Of a DNA stretch of 64,000 bases, positions 22,934 to 36,450 are shown one piece after another. Source of the DNA: Ciborinia camelliae. Lineage: Eukaryota > Ascomycota > Leotiomycetes > Helotiales > Sclerotiniaceae. Below the pieces are notes generated by a model. That model did not search any database. It was given only the letters and a program-made list of their open reading frames with translations, and was not told where the DNA came from. The first letter of the stretch is position 1; every line of letters starts with the position of its first letter. A program made the position numbers and the translations under genes. Location: contig JANPYM010000016.1 in NCBI GenBank assembly GCA_025890175.1, positions 597,036-661,035 of the forward strand. The letters run 5' to 3'.

Positions 22934-24305
22934 TCGTAATGGAGTAATAAATACACCACCTTATGTTATGAGTTTTTTTTCTTCGCATATCTATTACGCC
23001 AGGGGACGCCAGGGGAAGGGAAAGGGAAAGAGAAAGTTCTCCTCGGACACCATACATACATAGTAATTCTTTTTAATTTTTTTTATTGCACATAATTAGG
23101 GCGGACTTTGGGGAGAGAGGTCAAGCAATGGACACATCTATAGGTTTTATGGGCATACATTTTGTAGTTTTCTTAGTCCTTTTTCATCCGCGATTCTTCG
23201 CGCAGCTTGTTTTTCTCATCTTTTTGTACTTTTTATCTTTTTAACACACGCTGGCCTTGGCTTTGACTGGCATTGACTGGCATTGAAGGAGTACTATACC
23301 CATACCCATACCCATACTCCGATCCTTATTCTTATTAGTCTTAGTATTAGTCTTATTTTTATTATCGTTCTTATTAGCTATCCATACCTTACCTTACCTT
23401 ACCTTACCTTACCTTGGGTACTTACGTTGCCGGGTTTTTAGAGAGATCGGGGAATATTATATACATATATACATACATACATATATAGTGGCGAGTTTAG
23501 ATGAATCAACTCGTGTTCTTCTTAGCTTACCTTGCTTTACCTTGCCTTGCTTTGAAGTTTGAATGTTTGAATGGATCCCGATCGATAGGTGATTGTATTG
23601 TATTGTGTTGTCTTGTGTTATTTTATGTTTCCAATTGTTGTCCATTAATATCATGATGAGGATGAGAACGAGAAAGAACTTTGTCTGGGTTTCTGCTTTG
23701 GGGGTTTCGCTTGTGGCCTGATTTCTTGTGATTTCTTGTTACCTAGATACCTGTTCGGTGGAAATATTTATCACTCTAGAGTAGTAGGTATGGTGTAGTA
23801 TAGGATGGTATAGGATAGTAACTATCAGTGATTGCGAGAGGTAAAAGAGGTAGAGCTAAAAGATGTAGAGGTAGGGATAGGTAGGTAGATACCAGGTAGA
23901 TCTGTGAACGGACGGGACCGGATGGGACGGGACGGGCTTGGCGCCTTGATATTGATTGATTGAGTATGTAAGTATAGAGCTATTTGATAGATTTTGAAAT
24001 CTACCTACCTAGGTAGGTAGGAAGCGCACGGTACGATACGGTTTGGTACGGTACAGGTTGGAACTTGGAAGATTGGGTTGGTTTTGTGAGGTGAGGTGAA
24101 GTGAGGGGATGTTTGTGAGGAGTCTATGGTTGGAGGGAGAGGGTTGCAAAGGATGAGGGGGGACCGAGTGAGTTGATAGAGAAGAAATATATAACAAGAA
24201 ATAAAAAAGAAGAGATTAAATAAACCAAAGCAAAGCAAGGCCTCGGAAAAAGGAAAGGATAATTATCTACGAAGTCACTGTCAAAATCCTGTAGGCGGGT
24301 GGCCT

Positions 24306-24411
24306 GAAAAGAAAAGAGGAAAAAGGGAAAAAGGGGGAAAAAGAGGAAAAAGAAAAGAAAAGGGGGCCGTGAAGATGGTAAAGATGGAGGGAGGGGGAGA
24401 GGGAGAGAGGA

Positions 24412-24447
<36 letters not shown>

Positions 24448-24466
24448 GAGAGGAGGGAGGGAGAGA
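24306..24466 (+). repeat. Homopurine tract in two blocks
   Basis: Positions 24306-24366 and 24386-24466 are made of A and G only on the + strand, separated by a 19-base mixed segment. Mirror-like GAGAGG repeats make triplex-type structure possible; this is inference from composition. Confidence 0.8.
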
Positions 24467-25436
24467 CGAAAGGCCACAACGGGAAACTACTAGGTAGTTG
24501 ATGGACAAACACCCAGATATAGTATCGATTTTCACGACGAGGACCTAGGACCTAGGTATGCAAAGGATAGGGAATGGAATGGTGGTTGATAATTAGCAAG
24601 TATGAGAAGTGTGAGAAGTATGTATGGTCTTGATAAATGTATGTTGTAGGAGAGAAATTTTCGAGGTAGAGAAGGAGGAGTGGGTTGTGTGGAGGTGAGG
24701 TGTGGAGAGCTGGGATTTTTGAAAGAGCATAGTGATGCGGATGCAGATGGGGGGGAGGCTTTGGGAGGAAAGCCCAGATAATATGAGGCTGTTTGGGTGA
24801 GGGTGGTTTTCTTGGCGATAGTTAGAAGAGAGATAGTCGATTCGATTCAATCAAATCAATATACATACGGCCTACATTGAAGATTTAGATTTAGATTTAG
24901 ATGTAGATTTACTTTATAGTATATATGGATACAGGTAGAGGAATCGGAAAGGAAAGGAAAGGAATATATATATAACTGAGATGGGAAAATTTGGTCATGT
25001 ATGTTTACCTAGGTAAGGATAGAAAGAGAAAGCCTAGCTGAATATTTATGTTCATTTTGATGTTAATAATTGCGTTATGTTTTACTCTTGCTCTTGCTCT
25101 TCGTCTCATCTCATTCTACAATCTCCATGTAAGTATACTCTCCACCAAAACAACGTGCAACTCGCAGAACTGGAATGGAAATTATGGAATGGAATGGAAG
25201 GCGAATTTGATCTCATTTCACCTCATCTAATTATGTTTTGAACTCGAATATAAGTAGGAAGGTACAGATGGATGGATGGATGGATCTCGAAATATCTATA
25301 TGAATATGGGCTCCATGTTATGTAGGTATGGGCTGGTTATATACTATATACCATGCGTGAAATCCTTAGTGTTAGAGTTGGAGTAAAAACTTCTACTTGC
25401 ATCATTCATTTATTTTTTTAAAAGATAGTAGAGCTT

Positions 25437-25465
25437 ATCTATCTATCTATCTGTCTGTCTATCTA

Positions 25466-25497
<32 letters not shown>

Positions 25498-25510
25498 TCT
25501 GTCTGTCTGT
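25437..25510 (+). repeat. CTAT/CTGT tetranucleotide microsatellite
   Basis: About 18 units of CTAT interspersed with CTGT. The alternation suggests a pure CTAT array that has accumulated transitions. Confidence 0.9.
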
Positions 25511-26831
25511 CATTATTCTTCAAGGGATGAAGAATAGGCACTATGAGGTAGTGGCATTCAGATGAGATGTTATGAGAGTAAAAGGATTAACATGGGTACC
25601 TAGTATACATGGCGGGTATACCATATCTGCTTGATGGGTAGATAGATTCATGGGTGGGAGATCATGTGAATGTTAGACTTATGATTGATTTATGATAGGG
25701 AGTGGGAGTTTTGATGGAAATTGAAAATCTGGGTGTGGCGTGGCGTGGTGATGAATGGGTTGGGATGGGCTGGTTTGGTTTGGTTGGGATGGGATGGGCA
25801 TTATGATGATAGTTTATGTAGATTGATGGATTATTGAGAAAGTACTGTTAAATCTCTCATTTATTTATGTATGTATGTATGCATGTATATATACAGAAAA
25901 ATATACCCTCAAATCAGCTACCGAGATAATATATCAAACACCACGCATCAAACAACAGAACACCTTTCTAGAATTGACATCTACAGGTTCACTCCTAGGT
26001 CAATCAATAAATTTGGAATAAAAAGGCATGAGTACAAAATTGTGTTGATGGAATATTCAATGGATATAGAGAGATGGTGATGGATGGATGTTTGGTTTGT
26101 GTGGTAGAATAGTAAGTATATGGAGATGGAGATGGAGATGGAGATGGAGATTGGGATTGGGATAAAATACGAGAAAATATCTCTGATGGAGGTGGATTCT
26201 GGGTTGAGGTCTGATTTGGATTTGGATTTGGGGGAGAATATCTGGGGGTTTAATTTGTCTTTGTTAATGGGGAATTCTGGAGATGAAATGGGAATGAGAA
26301 TGAGAATGGAAGAAAGTTAAAGTTAAAGAAGGTTAGGGAAGTTATTGAGGGTTGCATTTCATCCTTTAATTCTCCTGAATACATATCAGATTACAACTGT
26401 GAAGATATTATTCTTTGCAATCCAAAAGTGCAATGTGAACTGGGCACTGTATAGTATACACTTAGAAGCGCAAGAACGAACCCGATGAGGAAGCCAAAAT
26501 AGGAAGAATAAATAACGATAGAACTGGCATTATCACGATGAGCCTTGATTAAATGATCGATGGTAATTAGGAACAGGCGTGGAAAGATGTGATGATATTA
26601 CCCTGCACTCAAGGCCCTCGCCTTGTTAGTAGGGTCTGCTAATGGAGTGAACTTCGCATTCTGTTGGATGAAAAGCAAACCCTGATTTGAGACCATCTCT
26701 GGCATAAATTGCCTGTTGTTGCCAATGGATTGATATATTGGGAAAGCGCAAGTTTACTTCTCGTCTCATTGGTTCTTTCCAACCTTGGATCAGGATATGT
26801 AAGTTGAGTCACGCCATCACCTTAGCATATC

Positions 26832-28026
26832 TCAATCCACGTTTTGAGTCCTTTGACTGAAATGTTGGCTCTCATGAAAGAAGACAGCCTTAGACAAGGC
26901 TGCTGTATTCGAGATCAAGTCAAACGAGTATTTTAATGCCCACGATATATTTGGCCCTACTGGAATTGCCCGAAATGAACTGGAAGGTTGAATATTCTGT
27001 TTGTATATCCATTGCCATCCGATAGAATTAAGAAAATTCATCAAGTTAGTTTGACGTCGTGTACTTCGGACCAAACCCTTGACTCGGATGTTCAAGTCTG
27101 CAGTAGCTAAGTTACGATCCCTTATTTATACATCTATGGAATCTTGACCGCTCCGTAAGGAGGTGTAGTACCACTGAGACTAGAGATGGTACTGGAACCC
27201 CCACATATCTAGTGGTTTCAGCCTTTTCGCGGGACGAAAGCACCTGTGTGTAACAAGAGGAAGAGGAAGAAGAAGAAGTGAAGTCGCATTGCCAATGTAA
27301 TTGAGTGAGGTTTAATGCCAGGCAGAGCAATGAGCCCAAGTAGAATAAGGGGGAAGAACGAAATTCGCCAGAGCTAGAATATCATGGATAATCCGAACTC
27401 CGTAACCTCCAATAGATTGGCTACGATAGTTGTGGTGCAAAGCTGCATATCTTCCAGCTTGCACAGGGAATCCACAGAAAGCCTGCTGGGCAAGGTGTAG
27501 GTGGCTAGAGAAGTCATCTAGAACTATTGACTGCATACTTGAGTATATTGGGTGCTTTTTGCTTCATCTCCTAAACTTATGGTTCTCGATAGATTGTTCA
27601 AAGCTCCCGCCAGCATATCTCTCGACAATATATCACCGAATATTCCGGCCCAGCTCAAGTTTGAGATGATCTTATCTATTAAGGGGCGTGGATACAAATA
27701 TTGAAGATAACGTGCAGAATTGAGATTCCCACTTCGCAAGGAGAGGATACCACTTGAGACCCTGTATTCAAGATATTCGACCAGATTATCAGATGCCAAG
27801 CAATCCAGAAAGATGTACGTGATGGTATCGGCGACCCCGAGTACACAGTGCGAGAGAAAAAAAAGATTGACATAGAGTGCAAAACAAAACACGGGATTGG
27901 AAATTTACAGATGGAGTATGCAGTATGTGGTGTCAAACGTCTGGAAAAGTATGTAGGTAGGACTTCCAAGGTTTGAGACGTTGTAAATGCATTGCAACAT
28001 CGTCCTGCATTTATCGATAACATCAA
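26832..28026 (-). other. Block of overlapping minus-strand frames, possible unrecognised gene or relic
   Basis: Five consecutive minus-strand open frames cover this block. The best piece (27880 to 27526) has varied composition and predicted helices, for example YLEYRVSSGILSLRSGN and ISNLSWAGIFGDILSRDM. I could not link the frames with consistent introns and recognise no family. It may be a multi-exon gene, a decayed gene or chance. Confidence 0.25.
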
Positions 28027-31000
28027 TTGTGGTACGATAGATATGATGAAGACATCTTTCTCAGACCAGGTAAATAAAATCCTATACTCTGTAGAATAAG
28101 GATACTACAATTTTATACAGGTATCTTACAAATGAAATACAATTAATTACCTAGGTATAATCCTGAGGGTAGGTAGAAGGTAATCTTACAGTATTGGTTC
28201 AAAACCCATGCTTATATTGTATCTCTCTATTGAATTGATCCAAGTTGCGGGATCGAATATAGATTTTCTAGAACGGATCGTCTGTCACCTTGTCAACTTG
28301 ACAACCTCTTGACACCTTGTTTTGTTACCTTGTTACCTTGTTACTTCCAGCTTGCCTTGTCGCTGTTACTCGATATCTATCTTATCCACCTTGATGTCTC
28401 CACGGAGTATCTATACCGGGAGGCTAGATACATGATCTTATGTATCACTGACATGTTATTTATATTTATATAAGCAGTTGCCTCTTTCATTCAAGAAAGC
28501 GGGGCAAAAAGAAATCATTCATGCATCGAGGCTGAAGGATTACATTCCACCATTTCAATCATAAGAATCCGAAAAGAGGAGATTGAAGAAGCCAAGTGTA
28601 AATGAAGAAATGAAGAAATGAGATCTATCAGATTTACGAAAAGAACCATTATGGCGTAAGACGGGAATTTCCATGATTCCGTCTCCAAGTTTGCTTAAGT
28701 TTGCTTACATCCATACATACATCCACCAGATACAACAAGTACCAATTCATTTCCATTCACCGCAGACCGAATTCGAACATGAAGATTCCAAAAATATCTT
28801 CAAATAAAATGAAAGATAGGGACACAGCTGTTCGTACGTACAGCACAGCACATCACATCTGATCTTACATACTCGGTCAGTAACCTATAATATCAATAAA
28901 TTTTCAGCTTCCTCAGTACCTGAAACTTCACCGCGGTCATTCGGTAACATCAATTGCTCCAGCTTAAAGATTGAAGTTAATCGACCAAGTGGCTTTTTTC
29001 TTCATTCTTGAAATATACTTATTGAGAGTCATGATGATACTGTAAGTGGTAGCCTGGTTAGATGAATTATTCTTTCCTTGTGTCACTCAGCATCTTGCAA
29101 ACTCCAACTCGCCCACCATATTTTGAAATAATCAAACAGAACATGAAACGGCACCTCTTCAACAGCTAAAGCAAGCCAGCTTACTGCGCAGACCAGAAAC
29201 ATAACATCACATCACATCACATTAAAAGAATTACTCCGCATCTGCATAACCGTCAGCTTTTTTGATGCACTACCTAGGTAGGTTACTGTACAAGGAAACA
29301 TGACATTTTCATTCCATCTCACGATTCTCACCTCTTCTCTCCGTCTCTCTCTCCCTCCTTGCATCTGCATAACTTTCCTTCCTTCCTTTCCACGTTGCGC
29401 TGCAACCTCAACCTGCACTGCAACATAGTCAGACCAACCAACCAACCAACCAAACGATGACCGGCCCCCAACCCCAGATCAGCAATGCACCTGATCCTTC
29501 CCTTTTCCATCCTCAATGTGCGGTGTGGCTCGACAAGGAATCCACCTGGGACCGCATGGCAAACTGGGATTTTTTCCTCTTCCCTTACAAGAATCTCACG
29601 AGCTAGGATGATTATTATCGCGAGTGGAAAATAAAAACACTCGCTGCAGATTGCAGTATACTATATTTCCACATGTCATGTCATGCCCTGTCATGCCCTG
29701 TTGCTCTTCTGCAGACATGGTATGGGTGCGCGCATAGCATTGCATTATGTTCCGTATCTGTATGTTACAGTACAGTATAGTACAGAACAGTACAATTTCG
29801 TGCAACCGGTCACCGGTAAGGTTATGTAGGTACCTACCTATGTTTGAGTGAGTGAGTAAATTGAACGACCGACCGACCTACGCCGCCCAACCTGTCATAT
29901 CGGCTCGTTTCATCTGTATGTAGGTAGTAGGTATATAAAACGTGCTGTGGGCTGTTGTAGCCAGTACCTGAAGCTGCATTGCATCTACCCCCACCTGATG
30001 TGAAATGTGAAAGGTGCCTATGAAATACATACATAGAGGCGTTTTTTGGGGTTGTCACTTGTTACTCTGTAGTTACTTGGAGAAGATGTCCAGCTCTGAG
30101 CTTGCTTCATGGTTTGTTGTTGCTATTTGTAAAGGGGCTGTGTTATTTTGTAATGTGATGTGATGCGATGTGATGTGATTTTGTTTGCGGAAAAATAAAA
30201 TAAAATACAATTATATTTACGGGAAACAAATACTGTAGTTGTAATGGAAGTAAAAAGGTTCTTGAAACAAAACAATACAAGTACCATTTTCGTAGGATAA
30301 CAAAGTAATTATCAATATCGACTCGGCATGAATGAATTTCTCATCTACACATCGAAAATATTCCCTCAGCCCTTTTTATTATTATTCTAGTAACACCTTT
30401 CTAACACCAAGCAAGGTTGGGCTTTCCTTCAACCTTTATGATCATGCAGATACTATGGCGTCGAGGTATATAGGTATGCACCAACGCCCTACATACCTCC
30501 CTACTATGTATGCCGTGACGGCGTGTCGCACAACTAACGAATCAAGGAGGGCTTTCTTACCCCAATCTCCCCTCAGGCATCCGTCTTGTAATGCAAGATG
30601 GAATCCAATAATCAGAGCTTGGAGGTATCAGAAGCTGGGGTATTATACCGTCCTCACATCCACATATCTCAAGCCAATTTCTGAATTTCTTGGTTTTCTC
30701 CTAAAATGATGGATACAGCATGATTGATATAATGAAAGGAAAAGGAGGGGGGAAAAGCCGGAATGGATGGATGGAATCTGTCGTTCATCTTTTGATCTAT
30801 GAATAATTCAATTGGGCAACGCAACTCTCCTTTTCCCTCCTACTAACCTACTAACCTACTACCCCCTCTAAACCAACCTACGTAGTAGCTAGTCATCATT
30901 TCCCGCATATCCCGCATTTTTAGACGACCCCGAGTAAAGTTCCTAAGTTCCTAAGTACTCTACCTACCTAGGTCCTAGGTCCTTGTAAGTGTAAGTGTAT

Positions 31001-32861
31001 GTATATGTATGTACAATTAACTTTACCTTTATTTTACTTGTTCATGCTAAAGTTAATGCTAATCGATGGAGGGAGATGTCCTTTTCTTATTTAGGTACTT
31101 GTTTACTTTCTATGGTGGGTAGTTCTAGGGGGTGTGTGTGTTTAGCTGGAGAGAGGCGGGGGTATGGTTTGGGATGGTATGAGGGTTGATTGATAGATAG
31201 ATAGATAGGATTGGATAGAATAGGATAGGATTAGGGGGATGGGGGATGGGGGATGGGGGATGGGGGGGAGAGAGGGGGCTATGTATTATTCTTTTACTCT
31301 CTTACTCTTCTATGGAACTGTTTTGTTGGGGTTTAAAGGGGGGAAGGGAGGGGGGTTGGTTGGTAAGTTGGTAGGTATCTTAGGTGGATTTTATGTATAT
31401 ATATGGGTAATAGAATAGTATAGGTAATAAATAGAGTAAGTATAGTAAGTACAGGCCTTAGTATAAGTACCATAATCTTGCCGTAATCAATCAATCAATG
31501 CCATCTTACCCATTCATTCATTACTCTAATTCTTAGCCCAGCCCAGCCATAAGCTCCTAAGAGTCATTAGAATAGATAGGCTAATGAATTGAATTAGTAA
31601 GGTATGGAGATATGAATACCCGTCATTATTTCGGAATCGATAGAATGGCTGAAGAAAATACCTTGGTACGGGTATTGGAATTTGTATATTTGGAAATTTT
31701 CATAGCTGGGTAATATAGAATACAGCCTGTCTTAGTATACTGTATATATCTATGATGGATAGCTACAAACATACACCCAATCAATCAATATTCATATCTT
31801 CTTAAATCTTAAATCTTTGATTCTTTCAAATCTTATTTCAAATTTCCAAATATACATAATACATTTACTCAATCCAAAATACCTAAATATATACCTAGTA
31901 TAATGATTCCCTTCCCCAAACGATGTGATGTGATGCGAGATATATGATGAGATACCAAACCAAACCAAAGGAACCCAAAAACAAGAACAAAAACAAAAAC
32001 GATTGACAATGCTTCTCGAATGGCTTCGAAAGAAAAGCTGGGGGTATAACATAACATTGCAGGTTTGCAGATTGACAACAAGACCAGGACCAGGACGAGA
32101 ACTGGAACCAGATAGCCAGTACAAAGTAAAATAAGATAAAAAGATATAAAAAATAAACAATAACCAATAACCAAAATGATTTTTTTATTGCTCCACCACC
32201 CCCCTTGAAAAACAAGACGCAACCAGCCCGCTCGCTATAGTATGATATATTTCCCCAAAAGAAGAGAGGTCCAAAATGAGTGTAGAGAAAAAAAACTTGA
32301 AGTAGATGTCCATATACAAGAAAGTATTTTGTAGGTAGGTAGTAACCACCAACAAAGAGGGGATAAAAAATATATATGCTCTTCAGCCAAATCAACCAAA
32401 CCAAACCAACCAGACCAAAAGAACAACCAACAACCAACAAATAAATGTAACGAGCGAGCGATGATTCTAATTTTAACCTAACTCCTTTCCTTTCTTGCCC
32501 CCAGAAACTTGAATATTCATGATGATGTGATGTGATGTGATGAGATGATGAAATGTTAATGACCCGGTACCTGATATTCTTACAATTCATTCATGCTTTC
32601 GTCTCGTCTCGTCTCGTCTCATCTCATTTCGTCTGGTCGCATCTTATACCCATCCGAAATATGTACCTAAGTAACGAAGGGGAAAAAAATAACAGCCCAG
32701 CCCAGCCCACACCCCCAAAAAAACCACCCCCACGCCCGCGCCTTACGTCGCACAGCCCCTGAAAAGGAAATTTGCATGAAACGCGCCTTCGCAACCGGAA
32801 GAAAAAAAAAGAGGCGCCAGTACAGCAGCACAGCTGTCCATGGATGGCACAGCCAGGTAGC
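28027..32861. other. Gene-poor spacer with microsatellites
   Basis: No gene supported. Simple runs include CACAT (29204-29220), GATGT (30150-30180), GATA (31192-31210), GGGGGAT (31233-31265), CTCGT (32600-32622) and several copies of the ACCTAGGT motif. Hydrophobic minus-strand frames at 31790-32590 come from A+T-rich low-complexity DNA. Confidence 0.5.
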
Positions 32862-34421
32862 TCAAGAATTTCTCCTCTGCTTACACTTTTCATGCGCCAT
32901 GTGACCATTTCGAGCCGTGGTCCTCGTAAACTCGGCGCCACAATTGGGACATGAAGATTTACTGGCCACGCCCGATTTTTCACGCTGGTGACGCAAGAGA
33001 TTGGAAAAAGTGCTGAATTGTCGGCCGTTGCAGCCGTGGTCCCAACATTGCGGTTTGGGTCGCGTTTGCACGACTCGGACGTGGTCCCGCGATTCGAGCG
33101 GTGAGTGCGAGGATTGAGAGACCGAGGAGAGTGGTGTCAAGGGGGAATGCGAGTGTGAGTGCGAGTGTGGGTGTGGTGCGTAGATGCTGCTGAGGTTAGA
33201 TTGTTCCGAGGCGGAGGAAAGTGAGTGTGGTCGGGGACTAGAAGGTGTTAGTTGGGTGATTTGAAGTGGTATATTGGTTACTGTTGAAAATACTCACGCG
33301 TATGATGGAAGAGTGGTTTCGGGACCTCCCATTGAGTATGGTGCTGAATATGCTGAAATTGGTGTGTAATCATTTGGGCCCATTGTGAAAACTGGTCCGT
33401 ACATATCCGAAGGTGTAGCATCAGTCACAGAAACTTGTGGTGAGTATGGTGCGAGGTAAGATGGACTTGGGAGACCATGATTTGAAGGGCCTTGTGATAA
33501 AAGTGGGGTTGGGGCAAGAGAGTTTGAGTTTGAGTAGTGGTCTGGGAGAGTTCGTGGTAACATGTCTGGTGTCGTTCGGTTTGATGCGTAAGGGTTGCTC
33601 AAAGATCTCTCCCTTCTTTGCCTCGTCTTCGTCTCCCTCCTCGCGTGGTCTCGTTGACGCTTCAATTCCCTCTGTTCAGGCGTGAGATTAGCTCGTGGTG
33701 GGCTATCCGAAAGCGCTCGTGTGTATATCGGTGATGGTTTAAGCTCCTCATATGGTGATAGCTGTCCAGGGCTCATATGAGGGCTGATATGTGGGCTCAA
33801 ATCATGTGGTTGGATAAATTGTTCGTGCATCTCAAATTCTGCTCGAGTTAGTTCCACTCCTTCCGTAAAACTCCTGGAATACGTACGAGGCGGCCAAGTG
33901 TATGATGGTCGTACACCGGCATCGAACCGTGGGTCATAGTGATGAATACCAAGAGTAGACATAGTTTCTGAAAGTGAATTTGAATGGATGGGAACTTTGT
34001 ATTCCAAGTTTTCGATACCAGGAAATGTTTGACCTGGATTGATTCGTAGTTCAAGTGAGTTCCCTGATTGAGCTTCTGAATTTGTCATACAGGACCAGTC
34101 TGTATCAAGTTCACTCTTGGTGAGTATCGGGAATGGTGTATATTGCTGAGGGGCTGGTGAAGATAGACCAGTGGCAGTTGAAGGCTCAGATCTTTGTTGA
34201 AGGAATGTGGGTGTCGGTGGACTAATGAGTGTGGTAGCTGTTGTAGCTGAAGATGCTGTTGCTAAGTCTGATGAAGATATTCCAACTTGGTGGTCTGAAG
34301 AAGTGGCGGGGCCAATCTCAATAAGAAGGCCTTGAAATTGCGATGTAGGTGATGACAGGTGACTATCTGTTTGGGACCTGAACTGACGTGAGTCTTTCTG
34401 TTCTACATACGAAGAATCCAT
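32862..34421 (-). CDS. C2H2-type zinc-finger protein, probable transcription factor
   Basis: Exons 34421-33298 and 33237-32862, joined across a 60-base intron, give 499 aa. The first ~240 residues are Ser/Thr/Pro-rich. A basic stretch ([20 protein letters not shown]) follows at about 255-280 and could act in nuclear import or DNA contact. A His-Ser run lies shortly before the finger region. The C-terminus carries two finger-like units: C-x4-C with H (CWDHGC...[10 protein letters not shown]) and C-x2-C...H-x4-C (CPNCGAEF...HMAHEKC). This paired, partly non-canonical arrangement is seen in fungal regulators. The frame is open upstream to 34463, but that codon is GTG, so I start at the ATG at 34421. 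An upstream exon is possible. Targets are unknown. Confidence 0.85.
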
Positions 34422-36004
34422 CTTAGCAGGGGATAAGAAGGCTGTGACTTGTAATGGCGGCACATACAGATAGATTCAAAGAGATGAGACACTCGAAATA
34501 GACTGACGTTACGTTCGGATCTGGGGAGATTATAAACTCGGCGTTGATGAGGAACAATAGACGTTGTGATGCACCTATTTTGGTTCTATTCGAGGGATTC
34601 CAGGAGGCACTTAAATCAAGGTCTCCGCCTCAAGTTATCCAAGGGGAGTAAGGCTCTAAAGTACCTAAAGCATGTATGTGGAAGGCGTTGTAGCGTTGCT
34701 CCCGTCAGCATCTGATTGGTCAGATTGAGGACAGCTTCAAAGGATTCTGAACCCTGTCATACATGGTTGCCCCTCGGCCGTAGAACTTGCTCGTGTCGAA
34801 GTGATGAGAGAAAACAAAACAGGCGCCAGAGCGACATACCCGAACTTTAAATTCATCTGGGCACGTCAACGTTTGAATATCTTAGCGCGACCACGAGGCT
34901 TTCTGAGGAGAGGATGAGGCATACCACAAACCGCTAAACCATGATCACAGTATATTTCCCCTCTTAATCATGGGCTACGCCGCTCATCACGGACCCCATT
35001 GAGACCATTTAAGGGACCCATATTATGATAATGAACAAGATTAATTAATGATAATAGTTCTAATCGAGCAATCGTTCAGCGTCTGAGTAACTTTTGTTTG
35101 ATGCGCTGAAGTGGAATTTTTGATCAAGCCACTTCCGGCAACAATACTAGGTAAATGTGAAGTGTCCGCCTAGATCCATTTTGATTATCTTTACTTCAAG
35201 ATTACCACCTGAATGGCATGCTGAAGAGACATTCCCAAACTTGCGGGTAATTTGTAACACAAACACTTTTAGAACCAGTTCGTACCAAATCTGACAGTTT
35301 GTTGTTGTGTACATGTTGGCAGACTAGCACTACGGTTAACGTTTTTGGCTCTATACCTAAGAAGACTAGAGATATACGAATGATTATTCTCCATCGAGTA
35401 GTAATATCGCTTCTAGCCTCTAATCAAGGAAATTTAATCGGTGTAAACATTGTGCGCGCTTACACAACATGTCAATGCTCCGATATTATTTCGAATATCG
35501 TCCGCAGTATTATGTCATGAACCACAGACGAAGAGGTCTGGAGATATTGAAGAGGCTTGTATTGTGACAAGGCAAAATTATCCTCGTGTAGGCAGGCAGG
35601 CAGGCAGGCAAGAAAAAGAATTAAAAGAAAGTCAATGATATGGTATGGGCCCAAAAGCTAACAACATCTGGCAGCCCGGTAGGTTAGGTGAGTAATGCAG
35701 ATCAACCGCATGAAAAATCGAACGGTAAGTAGGTATGCGGTTCCGATAGATAGATGGACAGCTTTTGATTCCATTCCCTAGTCGATTTTTCCCTTGATCC
35801 CTACATCATCCCAATTATCCTTACCATCTGCCAGATCCACGTTTTTTTGAATGAAGGAGCCAGGGGTTGTTACCATGTTACCATGGCATCAGTCTGATGA
35901 ACGCAAGCATGTCTGTCTATTGTCTCCATATAAATAATGTATCTTAAATTCAACAATACTCGAGTAAAGGCTGGGAACAATTAAGAAAGACGAATTATAC
36001 CTAA
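34422..36004. other. Intergenic region
   Basis: Promoter side of the zinc-finger gene and further spacer. A CAGG run lies at 35591-35610. No other gene is seen. Confidence 0.45.
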
Positions 36005-36450
36005 TAGAGGTCTTTAGTAAAATTTCTTAAGTTTTTTAAGCTGCTAGTTATGCTTAAAATGGATTTTGATAAATCAAACTAACCATTCAAAGTTTTTGAA
36101 ATTGATTAATAATCAAGATCTAATTAAATTTCGTTTAATTTTTAGTGTTATGTATTATTACTTTTTTTATAATTTTTATAAGAATTGTAAGGGTTAATTG
36201 GATTTACAAAAAGATAGCAATGTAAAAAACGGTCTTGATAATTTATCAAGATCGTTTTTTACGTTACTATCTCCCAAATAAACAAATTTTTTTTTAAAAG
36301 AGTTTAATTTAAAGTTTGGATTTTTGATTAAAATTTAAATTTTTTGAAAACTATACTTATTTAAATTTAGCTTTGAAGATCTATATCTATTTAAGGGTCA
36401 CTAAAGTTAGCTAGCTTAAGAAACCTAAGAAATTTTGCTAAAGACCTCTA
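36005..36450. mobile_element. MITE-like element with 38-bp terminal inverted repeats and TA flanks
   Basis: The left end (36005-36042) and the reverse complement of the right end (36413-36450) agree at 35 of 38 positions, all three differences being transitions. Ends read TAGAGGTCTTTAG and CTAAAGACCTCTA. If TA is the duplicated target, the element is 442 bp and fits the Tc1/mariner-type group; an AAT duplication is also possible. It is strongly A+T-rich, has no coding capacity, and carries an internal palindrome at 36213-36271. Confidence 0.88.
36213..36271. repeat. Near-perfect palindrome inside the MITE
   Basis: Two 29-base arms (36213-36241 and 36243-36271) around a single T match at 26 of 29 positions, with all mismatches being transitions. 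The arms start GATAGCAATG and end TTACTATC. Confidence 0.9.

Larger units (their letters stand above)
22934..26831. other. Gene-poor, repeat-rich spacer
   Basis: Nearly 4 kb without a convincing gene. It holds CATACC and ACCTT runs (23295-23415), a purine tract (24306-24466), TAGATT (24880-24912), GGATGGAT (25265-25285), a mixed CTAT/CTGT array (25437-25510) and GGAGAT (26120-26150). Long minus-strand frames at 24005-24535 are translations of the purine tract and are not genes. Confidence 0.6.

Noticed and set aside
24005..24535. Leu/Ser/Pro-rich minus-strand frames
   Set aside because: They are translations of the homopurine tract in three frames and have no gene features.
31792..32590. Long hydrophobic minus-strand frames that look like membrane proteins
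   Set aside because: A+T-rich low-complexity DNA gives Phe/Tyr/Leu-rich products in several frames. No family or start context was found.
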